Shown here piece by piece: positions 15,709-23,953 of a DNA stretch of 33,346 bases; within the stretch, counting starts at the first letter, position 1, and the number at the start of each line of letters is the position of its first letter. The notes beneath the pieces are model-generated. The model saw only the letters and a program-made list of their open reading frames with translations, had not been told where the DNA came from and made no database searches. The position numbers were made by a program, and so were the translations under genes. The stretch comes from Geodermatophilus sabuli (GTDB lineage: Bacteria; Actinomycetota; Actinomycetes; Mycobacteriales; Geodermatophilaceae). The stretch lies in contig NZ_JAAGWF010000011.1 in NCBI RefSeq assembly GCF_010686765.1, forward strand, positions 1 through 33,346, given 5' to 3'.

Positions 15709-16872
15709 TCACCTCATGATCGCCCGCGGGGAACCGGCGAGCGCACCCACCCCGGCCATCGCCGCCCCCGCGGCCACCAGGAGCAGCAGCGGCGCCGTCC
15801 ACCCGGCGGTGGCCGCGTAGAGCGCGCCGACCACGAGCGGGCCGGCGGCGCCCGCGCTGTACCCGACCAGCTGGGACATCCCCGACAGCCGGCGCGCCGT
15901 CGCCTCGTCGGGCGAGCGCAGGACCACCAGGGTGAAGGCCAGCGAGATGCCCGCACCCTGGGCGATCCCGCCGACCACCGCCCAGACCGGCCACGCCTGC
16001 GGTGCCAGGAGCAGACCGGCGGGCAGCAGCGCCCAGGCCGCGCCGACCACGACCGCCAGCCCGCGCTGGCTCCGGCGCCGGGCGACCACCGCGGGCACCA
16101 CGAGGGTCCCCGGGATGCCCAGGACCTGGAAGAGCGCCGCGGCCAGAGCCGCTGCGCGCAGGTCCCCGCCCAGCTCGTCGACCAGCAGCGTGGGGAGCCA
16201 GGTGGTCACCGCGTAGTAGAGGGTGGAGTGCAGGGCCAGCACCCCGGAGACGGCCCAGGCCAGCCCCGAGCGCCAGACGGCGGCCGGCCGCGCGCCCTCG
16301 ACCGCGGGGGCCGGCCCCGTCCCGGCGACCCGGCCGCGGGTGGCCGCGGCCCAGACCGCCGCGGCGGCCAGCGCGAGGACCGACCAGCCGGCCAGCGCCC
16401 CGCGCCAGCCGGTGAGGGCGGCGACCGGGGCGGTGAGAGCGGCGGTGAGCGCGGCGCCCGCGGCGAGGGCACCGGTGTAGAGGCCGGTGACGGTGCCGGC
16501 CCGGTCGCCGAAGTCCCGCTTCGCCACCACCGGCAGCAGCACGTTCCCGACCGTCATCGCGGCACCCACGAGGACGGTGCCGGCCAGCAGGACCGGTGCG
16601 CCGTCCAGGACCCGGACGACGGTGCCCGCCGCGATGGCCAGCACGGCGACGAGGACCGCCCGCTCGGCGCCCAGGCGCCGGCCCAGCCAGGCCGCCGGAG
16701 GAGCGAGCACCGCGAAGCAGAGGACCGGCAGGGTGGTGACCAGCCCGGCGGTGGCCGGCGCGAGCGCCAGGTCCGCGCGGACCTCCGGCAGCACCGGGGA
16801 CACCGCGGCGATGGCGCCGCGCAGGTTCAGTCCGGTGAGCAGGACGGCGGCCAGCAGCAGGCCACCGGTCAC
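15709..16872 (-). CDS. MFS transporter, CynX/NimT-like
   Basis: A 387-aa carrier with about 12 membrane helices, starting VTGGLLLAAVLLTGLNLRGAIAAVSPVLPEVRADLAL. The LNLRGAIAAVSPVLPE pattern and the TWLPTLLVDELG and LSGMSQLVGYSAGAAGPLVVG segments fit the CynX/NimT group of organic-anion carriers. An open frame extends upstream to a GTG at 16974 overlapping the previous stop, but those 34 codons encode an Arg/Pro-rich stretch and contain a 17-bp perfect hairpin, so I chose the GTG at 16872 (GGGGA upstream). The substrate is unknown; neighbours suggest an aromatic or acyl acid rather than cyanate. A paralogue is at 30012-31247. Confidence 0.82.
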   Translation of the reverse strand: MTGGLLLAAVLLTGLNLRGAIAAVSPVLPEVRADLALAPATAGLVTTLPVLCFAVLAPPAAWLGRRLGAERAVLVAVLAIAAGTVVRVLDGAPVLLAGTVLVGAAMTVGNVLLPVVAKRDFGDRAGTVTGLYTGALAAGAALTAALTAPVAALTGWRGALAGWSVLALAAAAVWAAATRGRVAGTGPAPAVEGARPAAVWRSGLAWAVSGVLALHSTLYYAVTTWLPTLLVDELGGDLRAAALAAALFQVLGIPGTLVVPAVVARRRSQRGLAVVVGAAWALLPAGLLLAPQAWPVWAVVGGIAQGAGISLAFTLVVLRSPDEATARRLSGMSQLVGYSAGAAGPLVVGALYAATAGWTAPLLLLVAAGAAMAGVGALAGSPRAIMR

Positions 16873-16917
16873 GGCTCCGCCAGGTCCCCGACGACGTCGG
16901 CCGGTGGGGGGTGCGGC

Positions 16918-16954
16918 ACCGCAGGCCCGCCCGGGGTCCGGGCGGGCCTGCGGT
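16918..16954 (-). terminator. Strong 17-bp perfect hairpin after the binding-protein gene
   Basis: Bases 16918-16934 and 16938-16954 are exact reverse complements (17 bp, GC-rich, key ends ACCGCAGG and CCTGCGGT) around a 3-base loop. It starts 16 bases beyond the stop of the substrate-binding lipoprotein gene on the minus strand. No T-tract follows. It probably ends or strongly reduces transcription before the MFS gene, or protects the binding-protein mRNA 3' end so that this part is made in excess. Confidence 0.75.
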
Positions 16955-16970
16955 GGGTCGGGCGCGGAGG

Positions 16971-17957
16971 TCACTCCTCGGGGAGCAGCCCCTCGACGTC
17001 GGGCTCGCCGTCGAGCAGCCCGGCGTCGACCATGAGCTCGCCCATCCGCTCGATCTGCTCGCGGCGCAGGTCGGTGCCGAAGGCCTCGATCCGGACGTCG
17101 GCGAGCGCACCGGCCGGCAGCTCGAGGAACTCCGCGCCCGCCTCACGGACGGCGTCGGGGTTCTCGTCGGCCCAGGTGAGGGTCTCCTCCAGGGCCGCGG
17201 TGAAGTCCTCGACGAGCTGGGGGTCGGACTCGGCCAGCTGGCCGGAGGTGAAGAACAGCTGGGTCGGGTGGCCGGGCACCGACTCCTTGCTCGAGTAGCT
17301 GGCCACCGGGTTGCCGGCCGCGATCAGCTGGGTGAGGAAGGGCTCGGGCACCCAGACCGCGTCCACGTTGCCGGCCTCGAGCGCGGCCGGCATGTCCGGG
17401 AAGGGCAGCTCGACGTAGCTGATGCCGCTGGGGTCGCCGCCGTCCTGGCGCACGGCCTCGTCGATGGTGAGCTGCCCCATGCCGTTGAGCGTGTTCACCG
17501 CGATGCGCTTGCCGGCGAGTCCGGCCGCGGAGGTGACGCCGGAGGCAGCGGAGGCGACCACGCCGTTGACGTCCTCGTCGCCCTCTTCCAGGGTCGAGGT
17601 CCAGTGCCCCACGACGCGGACGTCGAGGCCCTGGTCGCGGGCCTGCAGCAGCGACACCGGGTTGCTGGTGGCGAACTCCATCTCCCCGGAGGCGACCGCG
17701 GGCAGCAACGCCGCACCGCCCTGGCCGGTCTCGATGGTCACGTCGAGCCCGTGGTCCTCGAAGAAGCCCTGCTCGATGCCGGCCACGAGGGCACCGGTCA
17801 CGGCCACCGGCAGCAGGCCGGCGGTGACCTGGCGCAGTTCGCCGCCGCCACCCTCGCCGCCGCCGGACGCGCTCCCGGCCGCCTCGTCGTCCCCTCCCCC
17901 GCACGCGGCCAGCACGAGCGTCGTCGCGGCCAGCACGGGGACCAACTTGCGGAGCAT
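16971..17957 (-). CDS. NitT/TauT-type ABC transporter substrate-binding lipoprotein
   Basis: A 328-aa secreted protein. The signal peptide MLRKLVPVLAATTLVLAAC ends in a lipobox (LAAC, Cys19), then a Gly/Ser/Glu linker. The mature part has the SsuA/THI5-like layout: AGLLPVAVTGALVAGIEQGFFEDHGLDVTIE, GGAALLPAVASGEMEFA, LAGKRIAVNTLNGMGQLTIDEAV and VDAVWVPEPFLTQ, a periplasmic-binding type II fold. The ATG at 17957 has GGGAG five bases upstream. No ATPase or permease is adjacent, although an ATPase and two permeases of the same class without a binding protein lie at 26290-28858. Candidate ligands are small organic acids, aromatic acids or sulfonates. Confidence 0.88.
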   Translation of the reverse strand: MLRKLVPVLAATTLVLAACGGGDDEAAGSASGGGEGGGGELRQVTAGLLPVAVTGALVAGIEQGFFEDHGLDVTIETGQGGAALLPAVASGEMEFATSNPVSLLQARDQGLDVRVVGHWTSTLEEGDEDVNGVVASAASGVTSAAGLAGKRIAVNTLNGMGQLTIDEAVRQDGGDPSGISYVELPFPDMPAALEAGNVDAVWVPEPFLTQLIAAGNPVASYSSKESVPGHPTQLFFTSGQLAESDPQLVEDFTAALEETLTWADENPDAVREAGAEFLELPAGALADVRIEAFGTDLRREQIERMGELMVDAGLLDGEPDVEGLLPEE

Positions 17958-17983
17958 CTGCTCTCCCATGAACGATGAGAACC

Positions 17984-17999
17984 TCAACGGTTGACAACC
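17984..17999. promoter_or_regulatory. Candidate operator upstream of binding-protein gene
   Basis: Two overlapping perfect 11-base dyads, TCAACGGTTGA (17984-17994) and GGTTGACAACC (17989-17999), lie 27 bases upstream of the lipoprotein start. A half-site GTTGAC also occurs at 18519-18524, just upstream of the MarR gene. Control by that MarR protein is possible; the evidence is only this similarity. Confidence 0.35.
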
Positions 18000-18022
18000 T
18001 GGATGATGCCCGTCACAACGCC

Positions 18023-18039
18023 CCGGGACAAGTCCCCGG
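18023..18039 (-). terminator. Hairpin between MarR gene and binding-protein gene
   Basis: CCGGGAC (18023-18029) pairs with GTCCCCGG (18032-18039) across an AA loop with one bulged C. It lies 23 bases beyond the MarR stop on the minus strand. It is short and has no T-run, so it is a weak call. Confidence 0.3.
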
Positions 18040-18061
18040 TGGCGCGCGAGCGGAGGAGGTG

Positions 18062-18505
18062 TCAGTCCGACCCCGCCGCCGCGCCGGCCACCAGGCGGCC
18101 GAGCAGGGTCTTCAGCTGCTCCTGCTCCGCGACACTCAGCCCACCCAGCTCGGTGGCGTGCGCGGCGGCGGTGGACCGCTGCGCCCGGCGCCGCAGCTCC
18201 CGGCCCGCCGCGGTCGCGACGACCAGCTTGGTCCGCCGGTCGGTCCCGGAAGGGCGCCGCTCGACCAGCCCGGCGTCGGCGAGCCCGTCGACCAGCAGCA
18301 CCACCTGGCTGGGGTCCAGGCCCAGCGTCTCGGCGAGGTCGCGCTGCGACATGCCCTCGGCCGAGTCGCACGACAGGAGGAGGGCCGAGTAGGAACGCAC
18401 CCGTAGCCCGTGCGTCGCCAGTGCCGCGTTCGTCGCCCGGACCAGCAGCCCGCTGGCCCGGGTGAGCAGGAAGCCGACGTCGTCGGTGAGAACCGTGCCG
18501 TCCAT
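18062..18505 (-). CDS. MarR-family transcriptional regulator
   Basis: A 147-aa winged-helix regulator. LRVRSYSALLLSCDSAEGMSQRDLAETLGLDPSQVVLLVDGLADAGLVERRP spans helix 2 through the recognition helix, and the wing carries the conserved GTDRRTKLV. The ATG at 18505 is preferred (GGAGG five bases upstream) over the ATG at 18517. It is divergent from an amidohydrolase and acyl-CoA ligase pair, with a 75-base gap between starts. In Rhodococcus the MarR protein CouR controls a CoA-ligase/amidohydrolase (Cou) set with a CoA thioester as signal; by analogy, an acyl-CoA effector is plausible here. Confidence 0.9.
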   Translation of the reverse strand: MDGTVLTDDVGFLLTRASGLLVRATNAALATHGLRVRSYSALLLSCDSAEGMSQRDLAETLGLDPSQVVLLVDGLADAGLVERRPSGTDRRTKLVVATAAGRELRRRAQRSTAAAHATELGGLSVAEQEQLKTLLGRLVAGAAAGSD

Positions 18506-18580
18506 GCGGACCTCCATCGTTGACGTCCTCCACGATAGCGACCTGGCCTCGTACGCCACCCCTCCGCGAGAGAGCAGCCG

Positions 18581-19444
18581 ATGGACCTCGAGAACGTGGA
18601 CGCGATCGACGTGCACGTGCACGTCGAGCAGGACCTGCACGGGCACCTGTCGATGGACGACGAACTGCTGGAGGCCGCGGCCGCCTACTTCAAGGGCGAG
18701 CCGCACCACCCGACCGTGCCGGAGATCGCCGCGCACTACCGGGCGCAGCGGATGGCCGCCGTCGTCTTCACCGTCGACTCGGAGATGGCCACCGGGCACC
18801 CCACCCTGTCCAACGAGGACATCGCCGCAGCCGCGGCCGAGCACCCCGACGTGCTGATCCCGTTCGGGTCGGTCGACCCAGCCCGCGGCGCCTCCGGGGT
18901 GCGGCTGGCCCGCCGGCTGGTGACCGAGCACGGGGTCCGCGGGTTCAAGTTCCACCCGTCGATCCAGGCGTTCGAGCCCAACGACCGGCGGCACTACCCG
19001 CTGTACGAGGAGCTGCAGGCCCTCGGCGTCCCGGCGCTGTTCCACACCGGCCAGACCGGCATCGGCTCCGGCCTGCCCGGCGGGCGCGGCATCAAGCTGC
19101 GCTACTCCGACCCGATGCTGCTCGACGACGTCGCCGCCGACTTCCCCGGGCTGACGATCATCATGGCGCACCCCTCGGTGCCGTGGCAGGACGCCGCGAT
19201 CTCGATCGCCCAGCACAAGGCCAACGTCTACATCGACCTGTCCGGCTGGTCGCCCAAGTACTTCCCGCCGCAGCTGGTCCGCGCCGCGAACACGCTGCTC
19301 AAGGAGAAGGTCCTGTTCGGCTCGGACTACCCGCTGCTCACCCCCGAGCGCTGGATGTCGGACTTCGCGAAGCTGGACATCCGCGACGAGGTCCGGCGGC
19401 TGGTGATGAAGGACAACGCCGTGCGCGTCCTCGGGCTGGCCTGA
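18581..19444 (+). CDS. Amidohydrolase-2 family metal-dependent hydrolase (CouO-like candidate)
   Basis: A 287-aa TIM-barrel metalloenzyme of the ACMSD/amidohydrolase-2 group. Metal ligands are visible: H12 and H14 in DVHVHVEQDL, a His in FHTGQTG, a His in IIMAHPSVPW and the Asp of FGSDYPL; GFKFHPS carries the conserved Lys/His segment. No signal peptide. The ATG at 18581 follows a GAGAGAG stretch. The next gene, an acyl-CoA ligase, starts two bases after its stop, so they form an operon. Members next to CoA ligases include the beta-ketoacyl-CoA hydrolase CouO of hydroxycinnamate breakdown; others decarboxylate or hydrolyse aromatic acids. Exact reaction uncertain. Confidence 0.83.
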   Translation: MDLENVDAIDVHVHVEQDLHGHLSMDDELLEAAAAYFKGEPHHPTVPEIAAHYRAQRMAAVVFTVDSEMATGHPTLSNEDIAAAAAEHPDVLIPFGSVDPARGASGVRLARRLVTEHGVRGFKFHPSIQAFEPNDRRHYPLYEELQALGVPALFHTGQTGIGSGLPGGRGIKLRYSDPMLLDDVAADFPGLTIIMAHPSVPWQDAAISIAQHKANVYIDLSGWSPKYFPPQLVRAANTLLKEKVLFGSDYPLLTPERWMSDFAKLDIRDEVRRLVMKDNAVRVLGLA

Positions 19445-19446
19445 CC

Positions 19447-20976
19447 GTGCGCAACGAGGGCATCGGCTCCTGGCCGGAGCGACGGCTGCGCAGCTCCCCC
19501 GACCGGGACGCGATCTGGTTCGAAGGGGTGACCACCTCGCACGCCGGGTTCGCCGAGCGGGTGCGCCGCGCCGCGGGAGCGCTGGCCGCGCTCGGGGTAC
19601 GCGCCGGCGAGCGGGTCGCCTGGACCGGGGGCAACCACCCGTCGGCGCTGGAGACCCTCTACGCCTGCGGCCAGCTGGGCGCCGTCTGGGTGCCGGTCAA
19701 CGCCCGGCTGACCGTGCCGGAAGCGCAGTACGTCCTCGAGCACTCCGGCGCGTCGGTGCTCGTGCACGGCCGCGACCACGGCGAGCTCGCCGACGCGCTG
19801 CGCGACCGGCTGGCCGGCGTCCGGGCGTTCGTGGCGGCCGAGCCCCCCGTGGCCGGCGGCGCGGACTCGCTGCCCTACGAGGAGCTGCTGGCGGAGGGCC
19901 CGCCTGAGGCCCGCGACGAGCCCGTGGCGCTCGAGGACCCCTGTCTGGTCATGTACACCTCGGGCACCACCGGCCGGCCCAAGGGCGCCGTGCTCACCCA
20001 CGGCAACATGACCTGGAACGCGACCAACCAGCTGCTCGGCATGGACCTCGCCGCCGACGAGCGCACCCTGGCGCTGGCGCCGCTGTTCCACATCGGCGGG
20101 CTCAACGGCACCGTCAACCCGACCCTGCTGCGCGGCGGCTGCGCGGTCGTCGTCCGCCGGTTCGACCCGGCCGAGACCCTCCAGGTCATCGAGGAGCAGC
20201 GGGTCAACTCCTTCTTCGCCGTCCCCACGATGCTCGACGCCATGAGCCGGGAACCGGGCTTCGCCACCCGGGACCTCACCGCGCTGCGCACCATCGGCGC
20301 GGCGGGCGCCGCGGTCCCCCTGCCGACGCTGCGCACCTGGCTGGACCGCGGCGTGACCATGCAGCAGTGCTACGGCATGACCGAGGCCGCGCCCGGCTGC
20401 ACGGTCCTGGACCCCGCCGACGCCGAGCGCAAGGTCGGGTCGGCCGGCAAGCCGCTGTTCTTCACCGACCTGCGCGTGCTGCGCCCCGACGGCACCGACG
20501 CCGGCGTCGACGAGGTCGGCGAGGTCGTCGTCTCCGGCCCCAACGTCATGGCCGGCTACTGGGAGGACCCGGAGCAGACCGCGGCCGTCCTCCGGGACGG
20601 CTGGTACCACACCGGCGACGCCGGCTCGCTGGACGCCGAGGGCTACCTCTACATCCGCGACCGGTACAAGGACATGATCATCTCCGGCGGGGAGAACGTG
20701 TACCCGGCCGAGGTGGAGTCCGCGCTGCTGGAGCTGCCCGGGGTGCTCGAGGCCGCGGTGATCGGCGTCCCCGACGAGCGGTGGGGCGAGGTCGGACTGG
20801 CCGTCGTCGTCCCCGCCCCCGGCGCCCCCGAGGACCCCGACGGGGTGCGCGCCGCCCTGCGGGAGCGGCTGGCCGGGTTCAAGGTGCCCCGGCACGTGGA
20901 GTTCGTCGACGAGTTGCCCAAGACGGCGACCGGCAAGATCCGCAAGCCCGACCTGCGGTCGCGGTTCACCGGCTGA
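19447..20976 (+). CDS. Acyl-CoA ligase (AMP-forming, ANL superfamily)
   Basis: A 509-aa adenylate-forming enzyme that activates a carboxylic acid with ATP and CoA. The P-loop-like motif YTSGTTGRPKGAVLTHGN (about residue 175), the A5 motif YGMTEAAP, WYHTGDAG, the hinge region YLYIRDRYKDMIISGGENVYPAEVE (in parts) and the C-terminal catalytic Lys in KTATGKIRK are all present. The length and motifs fit long-chain/aryl acyl-CoA ligases such as FadD3 or p-coumaroyl-CoA ligases. The GTG at 19447 begins two bases after the amidohydrolase stop and gives the usual N-terminus. The acid activated is likely aromatic or phenylpropanoid-like, from context only. Confidence 0.9.
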   Translation: MRNEGIGSWPERRLRSSPDRDAIWFEGVTTSHAGFAERVRRAAGALAALGVRAGERVAWTGGNHPSALETLYACGQLGAVWVPVNARLTVPEAQYVLEHSGASVLVHGRDHGELADALRDRLAGVRAFVAAEPPVAGGADSLPYEELLAEGPPEARDEPVALEDPCLVMYTSGTTGRPKGAVLTHGNMTWNATNQLLGMDLAADERTLALAPLFHIGGLNGTVNPTLLRGGCAVVVRRFDPAETLQVIEEQRVNSFFAVPTMLDAMSREPGFATRDLTALRTIGAAGAAVPLPTLRTWLDRGVTMQQCYGMTEAAPGCTVLDPADAERKVGSAGKPLFFTDLRVLRPDGTDAGVDEVGEVVVSGPNVMAGYWEDPEQTAAVLRDGWYHTGDAGSLDAEGYLYIRDRYKDMIISGGENVYPAEVESALLELPGVLEAAVIGVPDERWGEVGLAVVVPAPGAPEDPDGVRAALRERLAGFKVPRHVEFVDELPKTATGKIRKPDLRSRFTG

Positions 20977-20982
20977 GGTCGC

Positions 20983-21789
20983 TCACAGCTGCCGGTAGAC
21001 CGCGTCCGGGACGTCGGTGACGAACATGTGCCCCGGCGCGTGGGTGATCGCGAACGGGGGCCGGGAGTCCATCAGCGCCGCCTGCGGCGTGACCCCGCAC
21101 GCCCAGAACACCGGCACGTCGCCCTCGGCGGCCTGCACGGGGTCGCCGAAGTCGGGCCGGTCCAGGTCCACGATGCCCAGGGCCGACGGTGCCCCCACGT
21201 GCACCGGTGCCCCGTGCACCTGCGGCATCCGGGCGGTGACCTGGACCGCGGTGGCCACCAGCCCGGCGGGCACCGGCCGCATCGACACCACCAGCGGACC
21301 CGACAGCCGCCCGGCGGGCCGGCACGCACGGTTCGTGCGGTACATCGACACGTTGCGGCCCTGCTCGATGTTGCGCACCGGTACGCCGGCCTCCAGCAGC
21401 GCGGTCTCGAAGCTGAAGCTGCAGCCGATGAGGAACGCGACCAGGTCGTCGGTCCACAGGTCGCGCACGTCGGTCGGCTCGCCGGCCAGCTCGCCGTCCC
21501 GCCACACGCGGTAGCGCGGCAGGTCGGTGCGCAGGTCGGCGTCCGGGGCGAGGACGGTCCGCGGTGAGCCCGGGTCGGTGACGTCCAGCAGCGGCACCGG
21601 CTGCGGGTTGCGCTGGCCGAACAGCAGCATGTCGAAGGCCCACTCCCGCGGCAGCACCACCAGGTTGGCCTGCGTGTACCCCGGCGCCTCCCCCGAGCTG
21701 GGCACCGCCAGGCCGGCGCGGTAGCGGGCCCGCGCGTCGGCGGGCGCCCGGCCGGCGAGAGCAGGTGACGGCGGCGCGGCAGCGGTCAC
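20983..21789 (-). CDS. DUF1445 / putative hydro-lyase (D-glutamate cyclase-like)
   Basis: A 268-aa protein of the DUF1445 family. Conserved segments seen are [32 protein letters not shown], a YRTNRAC motif and [17 protein letters not shown] near the end, with APGHMFVTD last. The vertebrate D-glutamate cyclase, which turns D-glutamate into 5-oxo-D-proline, carries a domain of this family. The GTG at 21789 has GAGGAG six bases upstream and fits the family start better than the ATG at 21828. It is divergent from the transporter and pxpABC operon for 5-oxoproline use, which supports a cyclisation or dehydration role in this pathway. The bacterial activity is not proved by sequence. Confidence 0.85.
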   Translation of the reverse strand: MTAAAPPSPALAGRAPADARARYRAGLAVPSSGEAPGYTQANLVVLPREWAFDMLLFGQRNPQPVPLLDVTDPGSPRTVLAPDADLRTDLPRYRVWRDGELAGEPTDVRDLWTDDLVAFLIGCSFSFETALLEAGVPVRNIEQGRNVSMYRTNRACRPAGRLSGPLVVSMRPVPAGLVATAVQVTARMPQVHGAPVHVGAPSALGIVDLDRPDFGDPVQAAEGDVPVFWACGVTPQAALMDSRPPFAITHAPGHMFVTDVPDAVYRQL

Positions 21790-21816
21790 GCGGGGCTCCT
21801 CGGGACGTCGGGTTGC

Positions 21817-21831
21817 CGGGTGCTGCACCCG
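21817..21831. promoter_or_regulatory. 15-bp palindrome in the DUF1445/transporter divergent region
   Basis: CGGGTGC-T-GCACCCG is a perfect dyad, flanked by GGTT on the left (two bases away) and AACC directly on the right, which extend the symmetry. It lies in the 156-base gap between the DUF1445 start and the transporter start, close to the DUF1445 side. It is a good candidate operator for a regulator of the 5-oxoproline module; the IclR protein downstream of pxpC is the obvious candidate. Confidence 0.45.
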
Positions 21832-21945
21832 AACCTACGGTCGGCTGCGACCAGGTGGAAGTGCACGTCCGACCGGGGTCGACGGCGACCTCCGCGACGT
21901 CCCCGAGCCGCCCGTCAGGCCGACCGAAGGTTCCCTGGAGCGTCC

Positions 21946-23187
21946 ATGTCGCACCCCCCGGAACACTCGCCCGCCACCGCCGAGGCGCCCAGCCGGATGG
22001 CGGCGAGCACCCGATCGACCCTGCTCGGCGCCATGTTCCTCATGGCCACCTCGGCCATCGGGCCGGGCTTCATCACCCAGACGACGACCTTCACCGTCGC
22101 GCTGGGTGCCGCGTTCGCCTTCGCGATCGCCGTCTCGATCATCATCGACATCGCGCTGCAGCTCAACGTCTGGCGGGTCATCGGGGTCTCCGGCCGGCGG
22201 GCGCAGGAGCTGGGCAACCTGGTGCTGCCCGGCCTGGGCTGGGTGATGGCGGCGTTCCTCGTCATCGGCGGGCTGGTCTTCAACATCGGCAACGTCAGCG
22301 GGGCGGGCCTGGGCACCGACGCGATGTTCGGCCTGGACCCGAAGATCGGCGGCGCGCTGTCGGCCGTGATCGCGATCGGCGTCTTCCTGAGCAAGAGGGC
22401 CGGGGTCGCCGTCGACCGGATCGTCGTCTTCCTGGGCCTGCTGATGATCGGGCTGACCGCCTACATCGCGATCACGTCGGGCCCGCCGGTCGGCCAGGCG
22501 CTGAAGAACGTCGTCCTGCCCGAGGAGGTCGACGTCCTCGCCATCACCACGCTGGTCGGCGGCACGATCGGCGGCTACATCGTCTACGCGGGCGCCCACC
22601 GGCTGCTCGACTCGCACGTCACCGGACCGGAGCACGTCCGCGACATCACCCGCGGCTCCATCACCGGCATCGTCATCACCGGGATCATGCGGGTCGTCCT
22701 CTTCCTGGCCATCCTCGGCGTCGTCGCGGGGGGTGCCGACCTCGGCACGGAGAACCAGGCGGCGAACGCGTTCGGGCAGGCGGCCGGCGAGTTCGGGCTG
22801 CGGGCCTTCGGGGTGGTGCTCTGGGCTGCGTCGATCACCAGCGTCATCGGCGCCTCGTACACGTCGGTCTCCTTCGTGACCTCCCGGACCCGCACCAGCG
22901 ACCGCACCCGCACCCTCCTGGTCGTCGCGTTCATCGCCGTCACGACGCTGGCCTACCTCCTCATCGGGGCGGCGCCGACCACGCTGCTGGTGTTCGCCGG
23001 GGCGTTCAACGGGCTGCTGCTGCCGATCGGCATCGCCGTGCTGCTGTACGTGGCGACCCGCCGGGCGGACCTGCTGGGCGGCTACCGGTACCCCCGGTGG
23101 CTGCTGGCGGTCGGCTGGATCGCCTGGCTGCTGACCCTCTACCTGGCGGTGAACTCGGTGCGTCCGGTCATCGACCTGTTCGCGTGA
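21946..23187 (+). CDS. NRAMP-fold transporter lacking the metal-binding motif
   Basis: A 413-aa protein with about 11 membrane helices and the NRAMP (COG1914) layout. In metal-carrying NRAMPs helix 1 has DPGN; here the site reads [10 protein letters not shown], so the Asp and Asn metal ligands are Gly and Phe. The helix-6 motif with Met-Pro-His is replaced by [14 protein letters not shown]. Metal transport is therefore unlikely. The ATG at 21946 has GGAG about six bases upstream; a longer frame to 21820 is Arg-rich and less likely. It is 13 bases ahead of pxpA and divergent from DUF1445, so import of 5-oxoproline or a related amino acid is the likely role (inference). Confidence 0.85.
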   Translation: MSHPPEHSPATAEAPSRMAASTRSTLLGAMFLMATSAIGPGFITQTTTFTVALGAAFAFAIAVSIIIDIALQLNVWRVIGVSGRRAQELGNLVLPGLGWVMAAFLVIGGLVFNIGNVSGAGLGTDAMFGLDPKIGGALSAVIAIGVFLSKRAGVAVDRIVVFLGLLMIGLTAYIAITSGPPVGQALKNVVLPEEVDVLAITTLVGGTIGGYIVYAGAHRLLDSHVTGPEHVRDITRGSITGIVITGIMRVVLFLAILGVVAGGADLGTENQAANAFGQAAGEFGLRAFGVVLWAASITSVIGASYTSVSFVTSRTRTSDRTRTLLVVAFIAVTTLAYLLIGAAPTTLLVFAGAFNGLLLPIGIAVLLYVATRRADLLGGYRYPRWLLAVGWIAWLLTLYLAVNSVRPVIDLFA

Positions 23188-23200
23188 GGAGGCCCGGCGG

Positions 23201-23953
23201 ATGGACCTGAACTCCGACCTCGGCGAGGGGTTCGGCCAGTGGCCGCTCGGGGACGACGACGCCCTGCTCGGGATCGTCACCAGCGCCAACGTCGCGTGCG
23301 GCTTCCACGCCGGCGACCCCTCGATCATGCGGCGGGTGTGTGCGCGGGCCGCCGGGACCGGGGTGGCGATCGGCGCCCAGGTGTCCTACCGCGACCTGGC
23401 CGGCTTCGGCCGCCGGTTCATCGACATGGACCCCGGCGAGCTGACCGCCGACGTCGTCTACCAGCTCGGCGCCCTCGACGGCTTCGCCCGCATCGCCGGG
23501 TCACGGGTGCGCTACGTCAAGCCGCACGGGGCGCTCTACAACGCCATCGTGACGCACGAGGAGCAGGCCGCCGCGGTCGTGCGGGCCGTCGTGGAGTACG
23601 ACGCGTCGCTGCCGGTCATGGGCCTGCCGGGGTCGGCGTGGCTGCGGCTGGCCGCTGGCGCCGGGCTGACCGTCGTCCGCGAGGCCTTCGCCGACCGCGC
23701 CTACACCCCCGAGGGGACGCTGGTGTCCCGCCGCCTGCCGGGCGCGGTGCTGCACGACGCCGAGGAGATCGCCCGCCGGTGCGTGGCGATGGCCACCGGG
23801 GAGCCGGTGACCGACGTCGACGGCGGCCCGCTGCAGCTGGACCCCGACTCGATCTGCGTGCACGGCGACACCCCGGGCGCGGTGGCCATCGCCGCCCGGG
23901 TGCGCGACGCCCTGACCGGTGCCGGCGTCGAGCTGGCGCCGTTCGCCGCCTGA
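23201..23953 (+). CDS. pxpA: 5-oxoprolinase subunit A (LamB/YcsF)
   Basis: A 250-aa LamB/YcsF protein, subunit A of the ATP-dependent 5-oxoprolinase PxpABC that opens 5-oxo-L-proline to L-glutamate. Signature segments are [19 protein letters not shown] at the start, [24 protein letters not shown] and [17 protein letters not shown]. The metal-site His and Asp residues of these motifs are intact. The ATG at 23201 is preceded by GAGGAGG. The stop overlaps the pxpB start as TGATG. Confidence 0.95.
   Translation: MDLNSDLGEGFGQWPLGDDDALLGIVTSANVACGFHAGDPSIMRRVCARAAGTGVAIGAQVSYRDLAGFGRRFIDMDPGELTADVVYQLGALDGFARIAGSRVRYVKPHGALYNAIVTHEEQAAAVVRAVVEYDASLPVMGLPGSAWLRLAAGAGLTVVREAFADRAYTPEGTLVSRRLPGAVLHDAEEIARRCVAMATGEPVTDVDGGPLQLDPDSICVHGDTPGAVAIAARVRDALTGAGVELAPFAA

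Noticed and set aside
15709..16872. Cyanate uptake and detoxification role for the CynX-like carriers.
   Set aside because: No cyanase or carbonic anhydrase gene is present in the window; neighbours are aromatic/acyl-acid catabolic genes.
21835..23328. A 497-codon minus-strand frame over the transporter gene.
   Set aside because: Composition is Asp/Gln/Arg-rich without motifs, and it mirrors the codon bias of the transporter on the other strand.
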